From positions 1 to 8,743 of the forward strand of contig JAQSXN010000123.1 of assembly GCA_029256665.1 (NCBI GenBank): DNA of 8,743 bases. The letters are read 5' to 3'. Position numbers and translations under genes: made by a program. Each line of letters starts with the position of its first letter. Within the stretch, counting starts at the first letter, position 1. This stretch comes from Paenibacillus sp. Lineage in GTDB: Bacteria; Bacillota; Bacilli; Paenibacillales; Paenibacillaceae. Positions 1 through 7,289 of the stretch are shown here, piece after piece. The notes below the pieces were generated by a model, which saw nothing but the letters and a program-made list of their open reading frames with translations, had not been told where the DNA came from and did not search any database.

Positions 1-2386
1 GATGCTGGGGAACTTCTCCATCGGCGATTACTTCAAGGAAGAAGCGATTACCTGGGCTTGGGAATTCCTGACCGGTAAGGAATGGATCGGCTTCGACGGT
101 GACCGGATTTCCGTAACGGTGTATGCTGAAGACGAAGAAGCGTTCAAGCTGTGGAATGAAAAAGTCGGTCTGCCTGCAGAACGGATCATCAAGCTGGGCG
201 ACGAGAACTTCTGGGATATCGGCGAAGGCCCGTGCGGTCCGTGCAGCGAAATTTTCTACGACCGCGGCGACGCTTACGGCACGCTCGACCCGAACGATCC
301 GGAGATGTACCCGGGCGGCGAAAACGAACGTTTCCTCGAAGTGTGGAACCTCGTCTTCTCGCAGTTCAACCATAACAAGGACGGCAGCTACACGCCGCTT
401 CCGAACAAAAACATCGATACGGGCGCGGGTCTGGAGCGTTTCGCTTCCATCCTGCAGGATGTCGACTCCAACTTCGACACGGACCTGTTCCGTCCCATCA
501 TCGACCGCGCATGCCAGATAGCAGGCGTGCAATACAAAGCGAACGAAGACCAAGACGTCGCGCTTAAGGTTATCGCGGACCATGTCCGTACCGTCGTGTT
601 CTCCGTCGGCGACGGCGTGATGCCGTCGAACGAAGGCCGCGGCTACATTATCCGCCGCTTGCTCCGCCGCGCCGTCCGTTACGGCAAGTCGCTCGGCGTC
701 GACCGTCCGTTCCTGTTCGAGCTGACGCCCGTCGTGGGCGAGATCATGGGCGTTTATTATCCGGAAGTCGTGGAGAAACGCGAATTCATCGAACGCGTCA
801 TCCGCACCGAAGAAGAGCGGTTCCACGAAACGTTGTCGGACGGTCTCGTCTTGCTGGAGGCGCTTGTGAAAGGCGCGAAGGAAGCCGGCGCCGGCGCGAT
901 CGGCGGAAGCGACGCCTTCAAGCTGTACGACACGTACGGCTTCCCGTTCGACCTCACGGAGGACTTTGCGTCCGAGCATGGCCTCTCGGTTGACCGCGAG
1001 GGCTTCGACTCCGCGATGGAAGCGCAGCGCGAACGCGCCCGCGCGGCTCGCCAGGACACGGGCAGCATGAAGGTTCAGGGCGGACCGCTCGCCGAATTCA
1101 CGGATAAAAGCGAATTTGTTGGCTATAATGACTTGGTAACGGAAGCCAAAATTACGGCGATCATTCTGGACGAGGCGCTGGTGGAACTGGCGGGCGAAGG
1201 CAGCCGCGTGGCGGTGCTGCTGGACCGTACTCCGTTCTATGCGGAGAGCGGCGGCCAGATCGGCGACAAAGGCACGATCGATGGCGGCGGCTTCACGCTG
1301 CAGGTCGAAGACGTGACGAAGGCGCCGCACGGTCAGAACGTACATCATGCGATCGTCGCTTCCGGCACCGTTCGTTCCGGCGCGGCGGTAACGGCCGCGG
1401 TGTCCAGATCCGAGCGCGAAGACGTAATCAAAAACCATACGGCGACGCATTTGCTGCACAAGGCGCTTAAAGAAACGCTCGGCGATCACGTGAACCAAGC
1501 GGGCTCGCTCGTCGAAGCCGATCGGCTGCGGTTCGACTTCTCCCACTTCGGCAGCATAACGGCCGAGGAGCTTGCGGCGATCGAGCGCAAGGTCAACGAA
1601 CAGATCTGGCTCGGCACTAACGTGGAGATTTCGAACAAATCGTTGAACGAGGCAAAAGCGATGGGCGCCATGGCCCTCTTCGGCGAAAAATACGGCGACG
1701 TCGTGCGCGTCGTGCAAGTTGGCGACTACAGCCTCGAGCTTTGCGGCGGCTGCCATGTCGGCAACACTTCGCAGATCGGACTGTTCAAGCTGCTCGGCGA
1801 AAGCGGCATCGGCTCCGGCGTGCGCAGGATCGAAGCGGTAACGGGCAGACATGCTTACGCCTTCTACGAGGAGCAGCTCGACCTGCTCAAACAATCGTCG
1901 GCGCTGCTCAAGTCGAACATCGCGGACGTTCCCAAGCGGATCGAAGGACTGTTCGGCCAAGTGAAGGAGCTGTCCCGCGAGAACGAATCGCTGCAAGCCA
2001 AACTGAGCCGCATCGAAGCGGGCTCGCTGGAGACGCAAGCCGTCAAGATCGGCGACATTCAGTTGTTGTGCGCGAAAGTGAACGCGCCTTCGATGGACGC
2101 TCTTCGCGGCATCGTGGACGAGCTTAAGGTCAAGCTGGGCTCCAGCGTCATCGTCCTAGGCGCCGTTCAGGACGATAAGGTGAACCTGGCGGCAGCCGTA
2201 TCGGCCGATTTGGTGAAGCAAGGATACCATGCGGGCAAAATCATCAAGGAAGCCGCCGTCGTATGCGGCGGCAACGGCGGCGGCCGTCCCGACATGGCGC
2301 AAGCGGGAGGCAAGGATGTATCCAAGCTGGACGAAGCGCTCAAAATTGCCGGGGAACTGGTTGTCGGCAGGGCGAATGTGATATGA
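1..2386 (+). CDS. alaS: Alanyl-tRNA synthetase, 5'-truncated by the window edge
   Basis: Cytosolic enzyme that charges tRNA-Ala with alanine and hydrolyses mischarged Ser- or Gly-tRNA-Ala. The reading frame is already open at base 1; the first visible Met (base 2) belongs to the conserved internal [12 protein letters not shown] segment of the class II catalytic core, so it is not the start. About 85 N-terminal residues are missing; 794 are visible, fitting the usual ~880. Visible residues 1 to ~165 carry the rest of the aminoacylation core (including [11 protein letters not shown] and DTGAGLERF), followed by the helical tRNA-binding part ([18 protein letters not shown]). The editing domain has the zinc motif HTATH (visible residues 479-483) paired with CGGCH (581-585). 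A coiled-coil stretch near 630-675 leads to the C-Ala/DHHA1 domain with [17 protein letters not shown]. The frame is intact to the TGA at 2384-2386. It heads the cluster; its promoter and any T-box lie outside the window. Confidence 0.98.
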   Translation, partial: MLGNFSIGDYFKEEAITWAWEFLTGKEWIGFDGDRISVTVYAEDEEAFKLWNEKVGLPAERIIKLGDENFWDIGEGPCGPCSEIFYDRGDAYGTLDPNDPEMYPGGENERFLEVWNLVFSQFNHNKDGSYTPLPNKNIDTGAGLERFASILQDVDSNFDTDLFRPIIDRACQIAGVQYKANEDQDVALKVIADHVRTVVFSVGDGVMPSNEGRGYIIRRLLRRAVRYGKSLGVDRPFLFELTPVVGEIMGVYYPEVVEKREFIERVIRTEEERFHETLSDGLVLLEALVKGAKEAGAGAIGGSDAFKLYDTYGFPFDLTEDFASEHGLSVDREGFDSAMEAQRERARAARQDTGSMKVQGGPLAEFTDKSEFVGYNDLVTEAKITAIILDEALVELAGEGSRVAVLLDRTPFYAESGGQIGDKGTIDGGGFTLQVEDVTKAPHGQNVHHAIVASGTVRSGAAVTAAVSRSEREDVIKNHTATHLLHKALKETLGDHVNQAGSLVEADRLRFDFSHFGSITAEELAAIERKVNEQIWLGTNVEISNKSLNEAKAMGAMALFGEKYGDVVRVVQVGDYSLELCGGCHVGNTSQIGLFKLLGESGIGSGVRRIEAVTGRHAYAFYEEQLDLLKQSSALLKSNIADVPKRIEGLFGQVKELSRENESLQAKLSRIEAGSLETQAVKIGDIQLLCAKVNAPSMDALRGIVDELKVKLGSSVIVLGAVQDDKVNLAAAVSADLVKQGYHAGKIIKEAAVVCGGNGGGRPDMAQAGGKDVSKLDEALKIAGELVVGRANVI

Positions 2387-2399
2387 TAGATTCAGGCAA

Positions 2400-2415
2400 C
2401 ATCCCGCAAGGGATG
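2400..2415 (+). promoter_or_regulatory. Intercistronic GNRA-capped hairpin between alaS and ireB
   Basis: A perfect 6-bp stem, CATCCC (2400-2405) with GGGATG (2410-2415), closes the tetraloop GCAA, a stable GNRA loop. It lies in the 55-base alaS-ireB gap, 26 bases before the ireB start. The bases after it (CTCTTCTCG) are not a T-tract, so it is probably not a terminator. An mRNA stability or processing element is the likelier role; this is inferred from structure only. Confidence 0.45.
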
Positions 2416-2430
2416 CTCTTCTCGAAAGCG

Positions 2431-2435
2431 AGGTG
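2431..2435 (+). promoter_or_regulatory. Ribosome binding site that decides the ireB start
   Basis: AGGTG lies six bases before the ATG at 2442. The same bases overlap an in-frame GTG at 2433, so that GTG cannot be the start served by this site. Confidence 0.65.
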
Positions 2436-2441
2436 CTGTTG

Positions 2442-2705
2442 ATGAGTTCCATGGACCAAACAATGAAGTTTAACGTGAAGGCGGAGGGGGTGGAAACTTC
2501 TTCCGGGGATATTCTTCTCAGCGTTCACGAAGCGTTGCTGGAGAAGGAGTACAATCCGATTAACCAGATCGTTGGGTACTTGCTGTCCGGAGATCCCGCG
2601 TATATCCCGCGGCACAACAACGCCCGTAGTTTAATCCGCAAGAAGGAGCGAGACGAGCTGATCGAAGAGCTTGTGAGGTTCTACTTGCAGCATAAGAAGC
2701 AGTAA
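2442..2705 (+). CDS. ireB: IreB/ReoM family regulatory phosphoprotein (YrzL)
   Basis: Small cytosolic protein of 87 residues. In Enterococcus (IreB) and Listeria (ReoM) the family is phosphorylated by the PASTA-domain Ser/Thr kinase and links it to cell-wall synthesis; ReoM controls ClpCP-dependent turnover of MurA. The N-terminus [12 protein letters not shown] matches the family, and starting at ATG 2442 puts the Thr of DQTMKF at residue 7, the phosphorylated position in ReoM. That, plus the AGGTG site, favours this start over the GTG at 2433. The C-terminal half ([19 protein letters not shown], then a basic segment with [14 protein letters not shown]) is typical. It lies 55 bases after alaS and 19 before ruvX, as in B. 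subtilis alaS-yrzL-yrrK. The kinase gene is not in the window. Confidence 0.93.
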   Translation: MSSMDQTMKFNVKAEGVETSSGDILLSVHEALLEKEYNPINQIVGYLLSGDPAYIPRHNNARSLIRKKERDELIEELVRFYLQHKKQ

Positions 2706-2724
2706 TCGAAGGATATGATCGAAC

Positions 2725-3141
2725 ATGAGAGTGATGGGGTTGGATTACGGCGACCGCAACATCGGCGTTGCCGTCAGCGACGCGTTCAGATGGACCGCGC
2801 AAGGATTGACGGTCGTGGAACGCAGGCGGGACGGCGGCGAGGTCGATGTTCTTGCCGGGCTGGTAAGCGAACATGAAGTGTCGGAAATTGTGGTCGGTCT
2901 GCCCAAAAACATGAACGGTTCCATAGGTCCGCGCGGTGACATCAGCATCGCGTTCGCCGAACGGATTGGGCAGAAGCTAGGTATACCAGTTCACCTTTGG
3001 GATGAAAGGCTGACAACGGTAGCTGCCGAACGTACGCTTCTCGAAGCGGACGTCAGCCGGAGGAAACGGAAGCAAGTGATCGACAAGATGGCGGCGACGC
3101 TAATCTTGCAAAATTTTCTCGACTCTAAAACGAAAAGGTGA
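2725..3141 (+). CDS. ruvX: RuvX/YqgF family RNase H-fold nuclease (YrrK)
   Basis: Protein of 138 residues, the normal family length. Members are named putative Holliday junction resolvases; the E. coli protein is also linked to 5'-end processing of pre-16S rRNA. The RNase H fold is marked by MGLDYGDRNIGVAVSD at residues 4-19 with the first catalytic Asp at residue 7, then VVGLPKNMNGSIGPRG, then WDERLTT with Asp93, and a last acidic residue in IDKMAATLILQ (Asp120). All expected acidic positions are present, so it should be active. The ATG at 2725 has AAGGA (2709-2713) upstream, with a rather long 11-base spacing. Its TGA stop (3139-3141) lies inside the ribosome binding site of the next gene, suggesting translational coupling. 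Confidence 0.95.
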   Translation: MRVMGLDYGDRNIGVAVSDAFRWTAQGLTVVERRRDGGEVDVLAGLVSEHEVSEIVVGLPKNMNGSIGPRGDISIAFAERIGQKLGIPVHLWDERLTTVAAERTLLEADVSRRKRKQVIDKMAATLILQNFLDSKTKR

Positions 3142-3144
3142 GGG
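3135..3144 (+). promoter_or_regulatory. Ribosome binding site overlapping the ruvX stop codon
   Basis: AAGGTGAGGG lies five bases before the ATG at 3150 and contains the ruvX TGA at 3139-3141. An in-frame GTG at 3138 lies inside the site, so the ATG is preferred. Ribosomes ending ruvX will cover this site, which suggests coupled translation. Confidence 0.7.
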
Positions 3145-3149
3145 TAACC

Positions 3150-3446
3150 ATGACGAATGACGACTTGCAGTACGAAGAACCGGAAATTATTTACATCCCG
3201 GACGAAGAAGGCAATGAAGAAGAATTCGAAGTCATCATGAAGTTCGAGGTTGATGGTTCGGATCAGAAATATATGATGGTCGTGCCTTTGATCGGCAACG
3301 ACGACGAGGAAGACGAAGTATACGCGTTCCGCTACGAAGAGGAAGGCGACGACCTCAAGCTGTATACGATCGAGGACGAAGAAGAATGGAATATGGTCGA
3401 GGAGACGTTCAATACGCTTCTTGGCGAGCTAGAGGAGCAAGAGTAA
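3150..3446 (+). CDS. DUF1292 family acidic protein, first copy (YrzB type)
   Basis: Very acidic protein of 98 residues with no membrane segment or Cys motif. It fits DUF1292 (B. subtilis YrzB), which sits at this place between ruvX and mltG; no biochemical role is established that I know of. The family pattern is a beta-rich start (EIIYIPDEEGNEEEFEVIMK), a middle strand near KYMMVVPLIGND, the AFRYEEEGDDLKLYTI segment, and the closing motif IEDEEEWNMVEETFNTLL. The ATG at 3150 is chosen over the GTG at 3138, which lies inside the ribosome binding site. Its TAA overlaps the next ATG by one base (TAATG, 3444-3448). Confidence 0.88.
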   Translation: MTNDDLQYEEPEIIYIPDEEGNEEEFEVIMKFEVDGSDQKYMMVVPLIGNDDEEDEVYAFRYEEEGDDLKLYTIEDEEEWNMVEETFNTLLGELEEQE

Positions 3447-3754
3447 TGTCCGCAGAGCATAACGCGCCTAAACGGCAGAATAATCTGAAAGACGTTTTCG
3501 GCGATCACGTCGAGCTGATCGCCGAGGACGGAAGCGCGCAAGTGTTCCGGATCAAAGCCGAATTCGAGCTGGGCGGCGCCGTATACGCGGCGCTTCAAAG
3601 CGACGAAATGGAAGCGGATGACGAAGTGGAATTTCTGCGCGTGCGGCAAGAGGGCGGAGAACCCCAACTGGAGACGATCGAGGACGACGAGGAGTGGGAA
3701 GCGGCCTCCGAGGCGTACGACGATCTGCAATTCGCTAGCGAAGACAGGCCTTAG
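3446..3754 (+). CDS. DUF1292 family acidic protein, second tandem copy
   Basis: Protein of 102 residues, acidic, with the same layout as the gene before it: HVELIAEDGSAQVFRIKAEF matches the first strand region, AALQSDEMEADDEVEFLRV the middle, and IEDDEEWEAASEAYDDL the closing DUF1292 motif. The shared IED-EEW core makes them diverged tandem paralogs. The frame stays open upstream to an ATG at 3386, but that would overlap the first copy by 61 bases and lacks a good site. The ATG at 3446 has AGAGGAGC (3431-3438) seven bases upstream and overlaps the previous TAA. The first 13 residues (MSAEHNAPKRQNN) are a basic, likely flexible tail missing from copy one. Function unknown. Confidence 0.85.
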   Translation: MSAEHNAPKRQNNLKDVFGDHVELIAEDGSAQVFRIKAEFELGGAVYAALQSDEMEADDEVEFLRVRQEGGEPQLETIEDDEEWEAASEAYDDLQFASEDRP

Positions 3755-3769
3755 CATCTCCTATATAGT
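3741..3769 (+). promoter_or_regulatory. Weak candidate sigma-A promoter for mltG
   Basis: AAGACA (3741-3746, 4 of 6 to TTGACA) and TATAGT (3764-3769, 5 of 6 to TATAAT) are 17 bases apart. The -35 lies in the end of the second DUF1292 gene. Transcription would begin near 3776, at the foot of the terminator hairpin, putting the hairpin in the 5' leader. Sequence match only. Confidence 0.28.
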
Positions 3770-3776
3770 TGACTCT

Positions 3777-3802
3777 AAGGGCGGCTGACAACCGCTCTTT
3801 TT
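3777..3802 (+). terminator. Rho-independent terminator between the DUF1292 pair and mltG
   Basis: AAGGGCGG (3777-3784) pairs with CCGCTCTT (3792-3799), an 8-bp stem with one G-U pair, around the loop CTGACAA, running into a T-tract (3798-3802). The stem and tract are short, so read-through into mltG is plausible; if termination is efficient, mltG needs its own promoter. Confidence 0.72.
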
Positions 3803-3815
3803 CACGGAAACTGAC

Positions 3816-3824
3816 AGAAGAGGG
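3816..3824 (+). promoter_or_regulatory. Ribosome binding site supporting a TTG start for mltG
   Basis: AGAAGAGGG lies nine bases before the TTG at 3834. No nearby in-frame ATG or GTG has a comparable site. Confidence 0.65.
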
Positions 3825-3833
3825 TGTAGCAGG

Positions 3834-4979
3834 TTGGATAAGCCGGAAGAGAATCAGGCATCATCAGCAAACGGCACGAAGGCAACGAAAAAGAAAAAAA
3901 ACAAAAAGAACCGCGGGCGTCCCAAAACGTGGGTTATTTCTTTATGGGTCGCGCTTAGCTTGTTAGGCATCATGGCGCTTGGCGCCGGGATCGCGCTTTA
4001 TTACGTATGGAGCAACCTGCAGCCGATGCCGGCCGGGGAAACGAAGCAAGTGACGATTACGCGCGGCATGTCCGCGAATTCGGTAGCGAGCACGCTCGAA
4101 GAAAACGGCATTATCAAGAACAGCTTTGTGTTCGGCTATTATTTGCAGCTCAAGGACGAAGGCTCCAAATTTCAGGCGGGATTGTACGAGATGAAACCGG
4201 GCATGGACAACGCAGCGATTATCGCCAAGCTGAACGCCGGCGACACCATTGCGGAAGAGACGATCCGCTTCACCATCCCCGAAGGATACACGGTGCTTCA
4301 GATTGCCGACAAACTGGCGGCGGACGGATGGATTAACAAGGACAAGTTTCTGGAATTGGCGGAGAACGGCCGTTCGTGGGGCACTGCGGAAGCGGCGCTT
4401 ACGATTCCGGATGACGATAAATTGCATAAGCGCCTCGAAGGTTATATGTTCCCGGAAACGTACGAGATGAAGAAGGGCAGCACGGAAGAACAAATTATCG
4501 CCCGCATGCTGCAAGAGACGGACCGCAAGCTCGCGACTTTGCCGGAGGGCTGGCAGGACGCGATGGAAGAATCGGGCAAGTCACTCCACGAAATCATGAC
4601 GATCGCTTCGCTCATCGAACGGGAGGTCGTCGTGGACGAAGAGAGAGCGCTCGTGTCGAGCGTCATCTACAACAGGCTTGCCGAGCCGATGAGGCTGCAG
4701 ATCGACGCGGCCGTGCAATACGCGCTCGACGAGCCGAAGGAGAGATTGCTCACCAAGGATCTGGAAATCGACAGTCCATACAACACGTACAAGAACGATG
4801 GGCTGCCTCCCGGACCGATCGCGAGTCCAAGCTTGGCATCGATCGAAGCGGCATTGTTCCCGGCGGAGTCGGACTATCTGTTCTACGTGACGAAGAAGGA
4901 CGGCTCGCAGACGCATCTGTTCGCGAAGACGTACAACGAGCATCTCCGCAATATCGATAAGAGCGAAGCCGGCAGCTAA
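3834..4979 (+). CDS. mltG: Endolytic murein transglycosylase MltG (YceG/YrrL)
   Basis: Membrane-anchored enzyme of 381 residues that cleaves nascent peptidoglycan strands and is thought to set glycan length near the elongation machinery. Residues 1-33 are cytosolic and very basic (KKKKNKKNRGRPK at ~19-31). One membrane helix follows at ~34-58 (ISLWVALSLLGIMALGAGIA), then the extracellular part. A LysM-like subdomain covers ~70-180 (VTITRGMSANSVASTLEENG; FTIPEGYTVLQIADKLAADG). The YceG core holds LEGYMFPETYEM and the catalytic segment MTIASLIEREVVVDEE, where Glu262 aligns with the proposed catalytic Glu of E. coli MltG. It goes on with VIYNRLAEPMRLQIDAAVQY and the typical PYNTYKNDGLPPGPIASPS. 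The start is TTG, supported by AGAAGAGGG. It follows a terminator and lies 33 bases before trhP1. Confidence 0.95.
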   Translation: MDKPEENQASSANGTKATKKKKNKKNRGRPKTWVISLWVALSLLGIMALGAGIALYYVWSNLQPMPAGETKQVTITRGMSANSVASTLEENGIIKNSFVFGYYLQLKDEGSKFQAGLYEMKPGMDNAAIIAKLNAGDTIAEETIRFTIPEGYTVLQIADKLAADGWINKDKFLELAENGRSWGTAEAALTIPDDDKLHKRLEGYMFPETYEMKKGSTEEQIIARMLQETDRKLATLPEGWQDAMEESGKSLHEIMTIASLIEREVVVDEERALVSSVIYNRLAEPMRLQIDAAVQYALDEPKERLLTKDLEIDSPYNTYKNDGLPPGPIASPSLASIEAALFPAESDYLFYVTKKDGSQTHLFAKTYNEHLRNIDKSEAGS

Positions 4980-5012
4980 TCAATCGTTAGGCAAGGAGAA
5001 GGAGAAAAACAC

Positions 5013-5945
5013 ATGACATACAAACCGGAATTGCTGGCGACGGCGGCCTCCCTGGAGGAGCTGGCGCGGCTTATGGACGCGGGCGCCGACGCGTTTGTCA
5101 TCGGCGAGGAGCGGTTCGGCACCCGGCTCGCGGGCACCTTTACGCCCGCGATGATCGCCGAAGCGGTAAGGCTGGCGAAGCCGCGAGGCGTGCGCATCTA
5201 CGTGTCGATGAACAATCTGATGGATAACGATACGTTGGAGTCGATACCTGATTATATTCGTTTCATCCGCGAGTCCGGCGTGGATGCCATCGTATTCGGC
5301 GATCCGGCGGTGTTGATGGCCGCGCGCGAGCTTGCGCCCGGCATCGGGCTTCATTGGAACGCGGAGATGACGTCGACCAACTTCGTCACGGCGGAGTATT
5401 GGGCGCGTAGAGGGGCGACCCGTTACGTGCTCGCGCGCGAGCTCAACATGGAGCAGATCGAAGAGACGAAAGCGATGTCCGCCCTCGCCATTCAGGTACA
5501 GGTGCACGGCATGACGAATATCTATCATTCGAAGCGGCCGCTCGTAGGCAGCTATCTGGATTTCCGCGGCGACAAGGATCTTCTGGAGGATGCGGAGCGC
5601 GAACGCGGCTTGTATCTCACGGAAGCCGAGCGTCCCGGAGAGCGTTTCCCTATTTTCGAAGACGCGGCAGGCACCCATATCATGAGCTCGGACGACATCT
5701 GCATGCTGGAGAACATCCACGAGCTGCTGGCGATATCCGTCGACAGCTTGAAGATCGAAGGCATCATGAAATCCGCGGAGTATAACGAGGTCGTCGTCAG
5801 AGCTTATCGAAGCGCCATCGACGCATATATGGCCGACCCAGAGGGTTACTCGTTCCGAGAAGAGTGGCTGGATGCCATAAGAGACGCGCAAGACCCCAAT
5901 CGGGAACTAAGCTTCGGATTTTTCTATAAAGAGCAAGTGTATTAA
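5013..5945 (+). CDS. trhP1: Peptidase U32 family protein, TrhP1-like (YrrN)
   Basis: Cytosolic protein of 310 residues, in the YrrN size range. In B. subtilis, YrrN and YrrO (TrhP1, TrhP2) are needed for prephenate-dependent formation of 5-hydroxyuridine at tRNA wobble position 34; despite the name, U32 members in this pathway are not known to be proteases. Family signs are the barrel start LLATAASLEELARLMDAGAD, the MNNLMDN strand, the FGDPAVLM segment, LHWNAEMTSTN, YVLARELNMEQIEE, and SLKIEGIMKSAEYN near 245-258. At the site where TrhP2 has its paired cysteines (C-x6-C), this protein reads VHGMTNIYHSKRPLVGSY with none. Its only Cys is residue 230 (SSDDICMLEN), so it cannot form a four-Cys iron-sulfur site alone. 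AAGGAGAAGGAG (4993-5004) precedes the ATG by 8 bases. It lies 18 bases before trhP2, suggesting co-expression and perhaps a complex. Confidence 0.9.
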   Translation: MTYKPELLATAASLEELARLMDAGADAFVIGEERFGTRLAGTFTPAMIAEAVRLAKPRGVRIYVSMNNLMDNDTLESIPDYIRFIRESGVDAIVFGDPAVLMAARELAPGIGLHWNAEMTSTNFVTAEYWARRGATRYVLARELNMEQIEETKAMSALAIQVQVHGMTNIYHSKRPLVGSYLDFRGDKDLLEDAERERGLYLTEAERPGERFPIFEDAAGTHIMSSDDICMLENIHELLAISVDSLKIEGIMKSAEYNEVVVRAYRSAIDAYMADPEGYSFREEWLDAIRDAQDPNRELSFGFFYKEQVY

Positions 5946-5963
5946 TGAGGAGGTGCAAGCAAG

Positions 5964-7220
5964 ATGAGTACGACGAGCGCTGCCGCTCCGCGGTATAGAG
6001 GCAAACGTTACCGTTTAGACAGACCGGAGCTTTTGGCGCCGGCGGGCAATCTGGAGAAGCTTAAGTTCGCCGTTCATTACGGCGCGGATGCCGTCTACAT
6101 CGGCGGCCAGAAGTACGGTCTGCGCTCGGGCGCCGACAACTTCAGCTTCGAAGAGATGAAGGAAGGCGTGGAGTTCGCCAGCCGTTACGGAGCCAAGGTG
6201 TTTGTCGCGACGAACATTTATGCCCATAACGAAGATATCGAAGGACTGGAATCTTATCTGCAAAGCTTGGAAGAAGCCGGCATCGCCGCCATCATTGCCG
6301 CGGATCCCGTCATCATCGAGACGGCTCAGCGCGTCGCGCCCAAGCTTGAAGTCCACCTGAGCACCCAACAATCCACGATGAACTGGCAAGCGGTCAAGTT
6401 CTGGAAGGAAGAAGGATTGCCTAGGGTCGTGCTCGCGAGAGAAACGAGCTTCAAGGAGATCGCGGAGATCAAGAACCGCGTCGATATCGAGATCGAAGCG
6501 TTCATCCATGGCGCGATGTGTTCGTCCTATTCGGGCAGGTGCGTGCTTAGCAATCACTTTACGGACCGCGATTCCAACAGGGGAGGCTGCTGCCAGTCTT
6601 GCCGGTGGAAGTACGACCTGTTCGTGGACGATGCCCCGATCTACGAAGAGGGACGGGATCAATTCACGATGGGATCCAAGGATCTGTGCATGATCGAATA
6701 TTTGCCGGAACTTATCGAGGTCGGCGTGGACAGCTTCAAGATCGAAGGACGGATGAAAAGCATCCACTACGTCGCTACGGTAGTCAATGTGTACCGGCAA
6801 GCGATCGACTCTTATTTCGAGGATCCGGAGAGCTTCAAAGTGAAACCGGAATGGATCGACGAGATGAACAAGGCGGCCAATCGTCCGCTTAACACGGGCT
6901 TTTTCCTGGATACGCCGGGGGCCGAGGACCATATCTACGAAGCGGAAGAAAAAGCCGCTCCATATGATTTCGCGGGGATCGTACTGGATTACGACGACCT
7001 CTCGGGATTCGCGACGCTGCAGCAGCGCAACCACTTTAAGCCGGGGCAAGAGGTGGAGTTTGTCGGACCGGGCGGCACGTTCTTCAAGCAGACGGTCACG
7101 GAGCTGACGGATGCGGAGGGCAATGCGCTGGAAGCCGCCAGACATCCTATGCAGGTGGTTAAAGTACGCACGCTCAAGCCCGTAAAGCCGATGGATATGA
7201 TGCGCAAAAAAATCAGATAA
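5964..7220 (+). CDS. trhP2: Peptidase U32 family tRNA hydroxylation protein, TrhP2-like (YrrO)
   Basis: Cytosolic protein of 418 residues, the YrrO size. It acts with TrhP1 in wobble-uridine 5-hydroxylation; related E. coli proteins (TrhP, RlhA, UbiU/V) belong to the same family and UbiU/V bind a [4Fe-4S] cluster. The U32 signature is complete: EAFIHGAMCSSYSGRCVLS at residues 178-196. Cys186, Cys193, Cys209, Cys210 and Cys213 (GGCCQSC), plus Cys242 in SKDLCMIEYL, give ample cluster ligands. The barrel begins ELLAPAGNLEKLKFAVHYGA, followed by YIGGQKYGLRSGADNFS, LSTQQSTMN and FKIEGRMKSIHYVATVVNVY. The last ~85 residues form a beta-rich C-terminal extension (GIVLDYDDLSGFATLQQRN) that TrhP1 lacks. 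The first ~18 residues are a polar basic tail. The ATG has GAGGAGGTG (5947-5955) upstream. It is the last gene of the cluster. Confidence 0.94.
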   Translation: MSTTSAAAPRYRGKRYRLDRPELLAPAGNLEKLKFAVHYGADAVYIGGQKYGLRSGADNFSFEEMKEGVEFASRYGAKVFVATNIYAHNEDIEGLESYLQSLEEAGIAAIIAADPVIIETAQRVAPKLEVHLSTQQSTMNWQAVKFWKEEGLPRVVLARETSFKEIAEIKNRVDIEIEAFIHGAMCSSYSGRCVLSNHFTDRDSNRGGCCQSCRWKYDLFVDDAPIYEEGRDQFTMGSKDLCMIEYLPELIEVGVDSFKIEGRMKSIHYVATVVNVYRQAIDSYFEDPESFKVKPEWIDEMNKAANRPLNTGFFLDTPGAEDHIYEAEEKAAPYDFAGIVLDYDDLSGFATLQQRNHFKPGQEVEFVGPGGTFFKQTVTELTDAEGNALEAARHPMQVVKVRTLKPVKPMDMMRKKIR

Positions 7221-7236
7221 TACGGCCTTGGCCGGG

Positions 7237-7285
7237 GTCCGTCTCAAAAGTCTGTGGCCGCAGACTTTCGGGACGGGCTTTTTTT
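7237..7285 (+). terminator. Strong rho-independent terminator closing the trhP2 transcript
   Basis: AAAGTCTG (7247-7254) pairs perfectly with CAGACTTT (7261-7268) around TGGCCG. Past an A-C mismatch the stem extends nine more pairs, GTCCGTCTC (7237-7245) with GGGACGGGC (7270-7278), including two G-U pairs. Seven T follow (7279-7285). It begins 16 bases after the trhP2 stop and isolates the following intergenic region. Confidence 0.95.
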
Positions 7286-7289
7286 GTAA

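Noticed and set aside
3386..3445. Longer N-terminus of the second DUF1292 gene from ATG 3386
   Set aside because: It would overlap the first copy by 61 bases, has no ribosome binding site, and adds residues unrelated to the family.
3769..3966. 65-codon + strand frame over the terminator and mltG start
   Set aside because: It begins within the terminator region and is out of frame with mltG; no ribosome binding site, no recognisable domain.
4980..5891. 303-codon open frame on the - strand
   Set aside because: Antisense shadow of trhP1; composition (many His and Arg) and lack of any motif argue against a protein.
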